Source: Candidatus Bathyarchaeia archaeon (GTDB lineage: Archaea > Thermoproteota > Bathyarchaeia > Bathyarchaeales > DTEX01). Taken from it: a stretch of DNA of 64,000 nucleotides. Below are positions 62,801 to 64,000 of the stretch, one piece after another (the first letter of the stretch is position 1; each line of letters begins with the position of its first letter). Location: NCBI GenBank assembly GCA_038868075.1, contig JAWBXB010000001.1, positions 84,414 through 148,413 on the forward strand, written 5' to 3'. Made by a program: the position numbers and the translations under genes. The notes below the pieces were generated by a model. The model was not told the origin of the DNA and searched no databases. It was given only the letters and a program-made list of their open reading frames with translations.

Positions 62801-63224
62801 ACCTAAAAGACAAAAGTCTCTTGATGAGGTAATAGATGAAATAAGGGAAGTAATGAGGCAAATAGAGGATACTGGGAAAAAGCTTAAGATACTGGAGGCA
62901 CAGAGGGGAAGACTCTCAGAGGAAATATATGAGGAATTTAGGCGCAAATACCTCAACTTGCTCGAGGAGAAAATTAAAGTTTTTAGATCAATGGCGATAG
63001 GTTTAGAACCTTACTCTAATCAAATACAGGAAGAAATTAAGAAGATAAATGTGGAGATTGAAAGAGTAACCATAGCTTACAACCTTGGTGAGATATCAGA
63101 GGAAGAGTATGTAAAAATCTGCAGTCCACTACAAAATAGGCTAACCGCCCTAAGAAGTAGACTTGAAGAACTCAATGAAATACTCGAGTTTTTGAAGAAA
63201 CCTTCCGGGATAGGGTTCATCTAG
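59841..63224 (+). CDS. FtsX/MacB-like permease with extracytoplasmic and cytoplasmic extensions
   Basis: 1127 residues with about eight membrane segments: 5-25, 322-343, 361-376, 398-423, 447-467, 720-742, 772-798 and 816-838. From 437 on (RRTFRTLLTLITIALVASSSIVF, a large outer loop, then VYEERKREISTLAILGLDPDNTF) it is an FtsX/MacB permease with the EERKREI/ALG coupling segment facing an ATPase. The first 310 residues form an outer domain. The last 290 are cytoplasmic: an alpha/beta part and a coiled coil ending with NLGEISEEEYVKICSPLQNRL (1081-1101), the module shared in this operon. No ABC ATPase gene is in the operon. Confidence 0.78.
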   Translation: MKKTILMGILFFFIITSTLCYRVFAAEKSTDEMIDLWLILYLQDYHTNYPVANISVSASIILDISAQPVRVNPSAQTNEMGEIRVFIGSFARESLPTSARLVQLSLSNNYLLIKVNDVFLEEIKYDAEYSENSVRYTNLRINLNRKDYEAYALIKAYMWICKGKLVAISDFDPISGRKPNLLVKPAVKVESMGANKSVYESYYFVPLKYSILITQQVEQNVKPIYSPLRAVIDENASFINWAYYAAKEYLSNTILTLNQEIDWLNSVGLSLSLETKESEAIKKLLERSLDLYSKREYEAALSGIKNAMKLLSSLENWILNMRVVAFLTTVGVSYFAYGLSSLLSNFIFEEQKNRAFRLISKISSFFLLMIGLSIINPSLKIGYATLLERILRATIKVMTMPLLLMGTAILSILTYFSIMVISIKRVPITDLAINLGIRSLKRRTFRTLLTLITIALVASSSIVFLNISVTRETRVKSSWSGTKISGILINLKNVKAEISEYDIKWIETQEWCESIAWVKEVSISEYYGDPNLGDYMISRVGILRIGSQNNVVNIILVDPSFFDKYYNISRYVRGAEAWREFRDGGKVVILPTTYDVGVGEQITLGVDETIVLSMNRGAFSLGVRSIGLFRVIGKFDPSELLDFKKIDGSPLFQDPSRVVLIPVNSVEDESIVTSEIIIIPKSNYDPFDIARELTYMLGVPVTVNKNGLASLIVWSIEVSAIGFIPLMVPMAIAGLMIYTSMLSVYEERKREISTLAILGLDPDNTFKVFIAEALLLGLIGTFIGFFGSYLLIPIISSLVSLFGRKTTLQISYNWSIFAILNALFIGVVMVFLGGYIPAMKVRKLSQMGRLKTRDLTGELIYGANDTFIFNLPLRETIQNSELLFNYVKENLARAEAFIDRRSVKGEIRGDGSFEVSYMVRGPSYDVLIPCKLMGEREGDVVKLSIEFPRAYRDYSNMVRILRDLETKMIGYPSWRDMQLKMRIVREAPKRQKSLDEVIDEIREVMRQIEDTGKKLKILEAQRGRLSEEIYEEFRRKYLNLLEEKIKVFRSMAIGLEPYSNQIQEEIKKINVEIERVTIAYNLGEISEEEYVKICSPLQNRLTALRSRLEELNEILEFLKKPSGIGFI

Positions 63225-63447
63225 CCCAATTAATGCTAATAAATCCTTTCAGTTTCCTTAAACTTTACTTCTTTTTTACGAATTTCAGCCTTTTAGTAAT
63301 TGCAAGTTTAATCGCTTGCTCCACTATGGAAGTATATAATTATGCATAGTGGTATTATTATCAGGCAGATGGCTCCAATTATTATGTATGGATATTAGGC
63401 AGCTTACGACTAGAGAGGCTGCAGCTGAGGATCCCACAAATAATGAC

Positions 63448-63960
63448 TTAAAAATCATCATTCCTGGAAGCATACACTCTAAATCGTTTTTCTCCTCTCC
63501 TCAATAGCTCAAGATACGTCTCTCTTATTTGAGATGTATAAAAGAGTAGTATTCGCCCAGCCACTAAGAACATACCTATAATTAATGTCTCTGTAAAAGA
63601 TAGTTTTGTCTCAAATATTTGAAAGTTTATTGGTAAGCCTAATGCTTGGAGCCAGTCTATTCGAGAGAAATGGAGAGGGGAGGGTAAATATATGAGCCAA
63701 GACAATACATAAATTCTATCTAAATGTTTTTGTCGACTTATTGCGTAAAAATATAGGGATATTGAGAACAAGACGATGATTAGAAGTGTGGGCAGGAGAG
63801 GATATATTGGAGATAGAAAGCTTGTCTGTGTAAATGTGTTAAGAAATAGTACAGAGAACTCATATATCTTATTGTTAAGCAGACTGTACATTGAAGAACA
63901 AATCATAAGCAGAACGATAGGAAACTCTATTAACCGTATAGCCAGGTAGTTTAATTTCAA
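63448..63960 (-). CDS. Hypothetical membrane protein
   Basis: 170 residues from TTG 63960 with hydrophobic segments at about 8-25, 48-72 and 125-142 (LIEFPIVLLMICSSMYSL, LLPTLLIIVLFSISLYFYAI, LIIGMFLVAGRILLFY) and a basic C-terminus. Not recognised. Its TTG overlaps the TGA of an upstream frame (TTGA), which suggests an operon that continues beyond the window. It is convergent with the FtsX-like operon; the 223-nt gap between them shows nothing clear. Confidence 0.6.
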   Translation of the reverse strand: MKLNYLAIRLIEFPIVLLMICSSMYSLLNNKIYEFSVLFLNTFTQTSFLSPIYPLLPTLLIIVLFSISLYFYAISRQKHLDRIYVLSWLIYLPSPLHFSRIDWLQALGLPINFQIFETKLSFTETLIIGMFLVAGRILLFYTSQIRETYLELLRRGEKRFRVYASRNDDF

Positions 63961-64000
63961 GCGGACCTCAACCCCGTTAACAATAATCTCGCCAAGCTTT
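63957..64000 (-). CDS. End of an upstream gene cut by the window edge
   Basis: A frame open to the right edge ends with SLARLLLTGLRSA and TGA at 63957-63959, overlapping the TTG of the membrane protein gene in the usual coupled manner. Only about 13 residues are visible, so nothing can be said of its function. Confidence 0.3.
   Translation of the reverse strand, partial: SLARLLLTGLRSA

Noticed and set aside
1-64000. CRISPR arrays, IS elements, rRNA genes
   Set aside because: No regularly spaced repeats, transposase motifs, terminal inverted repeats around an ORF, or rRNA core sequences were seen.

Overview
The window is archaeal and reads as a TACK-lineage (Thermoproteota-type) chromosome. 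It carries archaeal or eukaryote-type ribosomal proteins (eL43, eS19, eL39, eL31, eL20, eL30 and probably eL38), the exosome (Rrp4/Rrp41/Rrp42), KEOPS Pcc1, aIF6, SBDS, prefoldin, PDCD5, RNase P Rpp21, AglB and an archaeal CCA enzyme. It also has TATA boxes with leaderless starts and intron-bearing tRNA genes. RNA polymerase subunit A is one uninterrupted gene (A' and A'' fused). That points away from classical Crenarchaeota, where it is split, and towards lineages such as Thaum-/Aig-/Bathyarchaeia-like archaea; the exact lineage is an inference.

Layout. 0-6 kb: a truncated DUF362 gene, a small winged-helix gene and a hyuA-hyuB-M24 peptidase operon. 6-8.4 kb: a TrmB-like regulator divergent from a winged-helix gene around a palindromic operator candidate. 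8.5-11.8 kb: two KaiC-like genes in tandem, the first broken, plus a NitrOD5-like gene. 11.8-15.3 kb: an accessory, decaying stretch with HEPN and MNT remnants, an eL38-like gene, a frameshifted HepT-MntA fusion, a COG2112 kinase and a DUF3782 pseudogene. 15.3-26.5 kb: tRNA/RNA end enzymes (cca, thpR), metabolic and regulatory genes, a twice-interrupted tRNA-Val, a GH3 pseudogene and an Lhr helicase. 26.6-38.1 kb: a long plus-strand information-processing superoperon from uS15 to FtsY. 38-41 kb: DUF362, radical SAM and hypothetical genes. 40.9-49.4 kb: the minus-strand rpoB-rpoA-eL30-nusA-uS12 cluster. 49.5-57 kb: a circularly permuted tRNA-Arg(GCG) gene, M48 protease, LSm, a tRNA-splicing endonuclease-like gene, mtnA, aglB and tRNA-Arg(CCG) with a 29/30 intron. 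57.5-63.2 kb: a three-gene envelope operon (coiled-coil protein, beta-sandwich membrane protein, FtsX-like permease) whose products share a short helical module.

The most striking find is at 49570-49699. The 3' half of a tRNA-Arg(GCG) lies upstream of its 5' half, and the outer flanks fold into a textbook bulge-helix-bulge, so the mature tRNA must be made through a permuted precursor. All three tRNA genes in the window need the splicing endonuclease, three of their four processing sites lie in or near the anticodon region and one in the variable loop. The only EndA-like gene present has Ser where the catalytic His is expected, suggesting that a second, catalytic subunit is encoded elsewhere.
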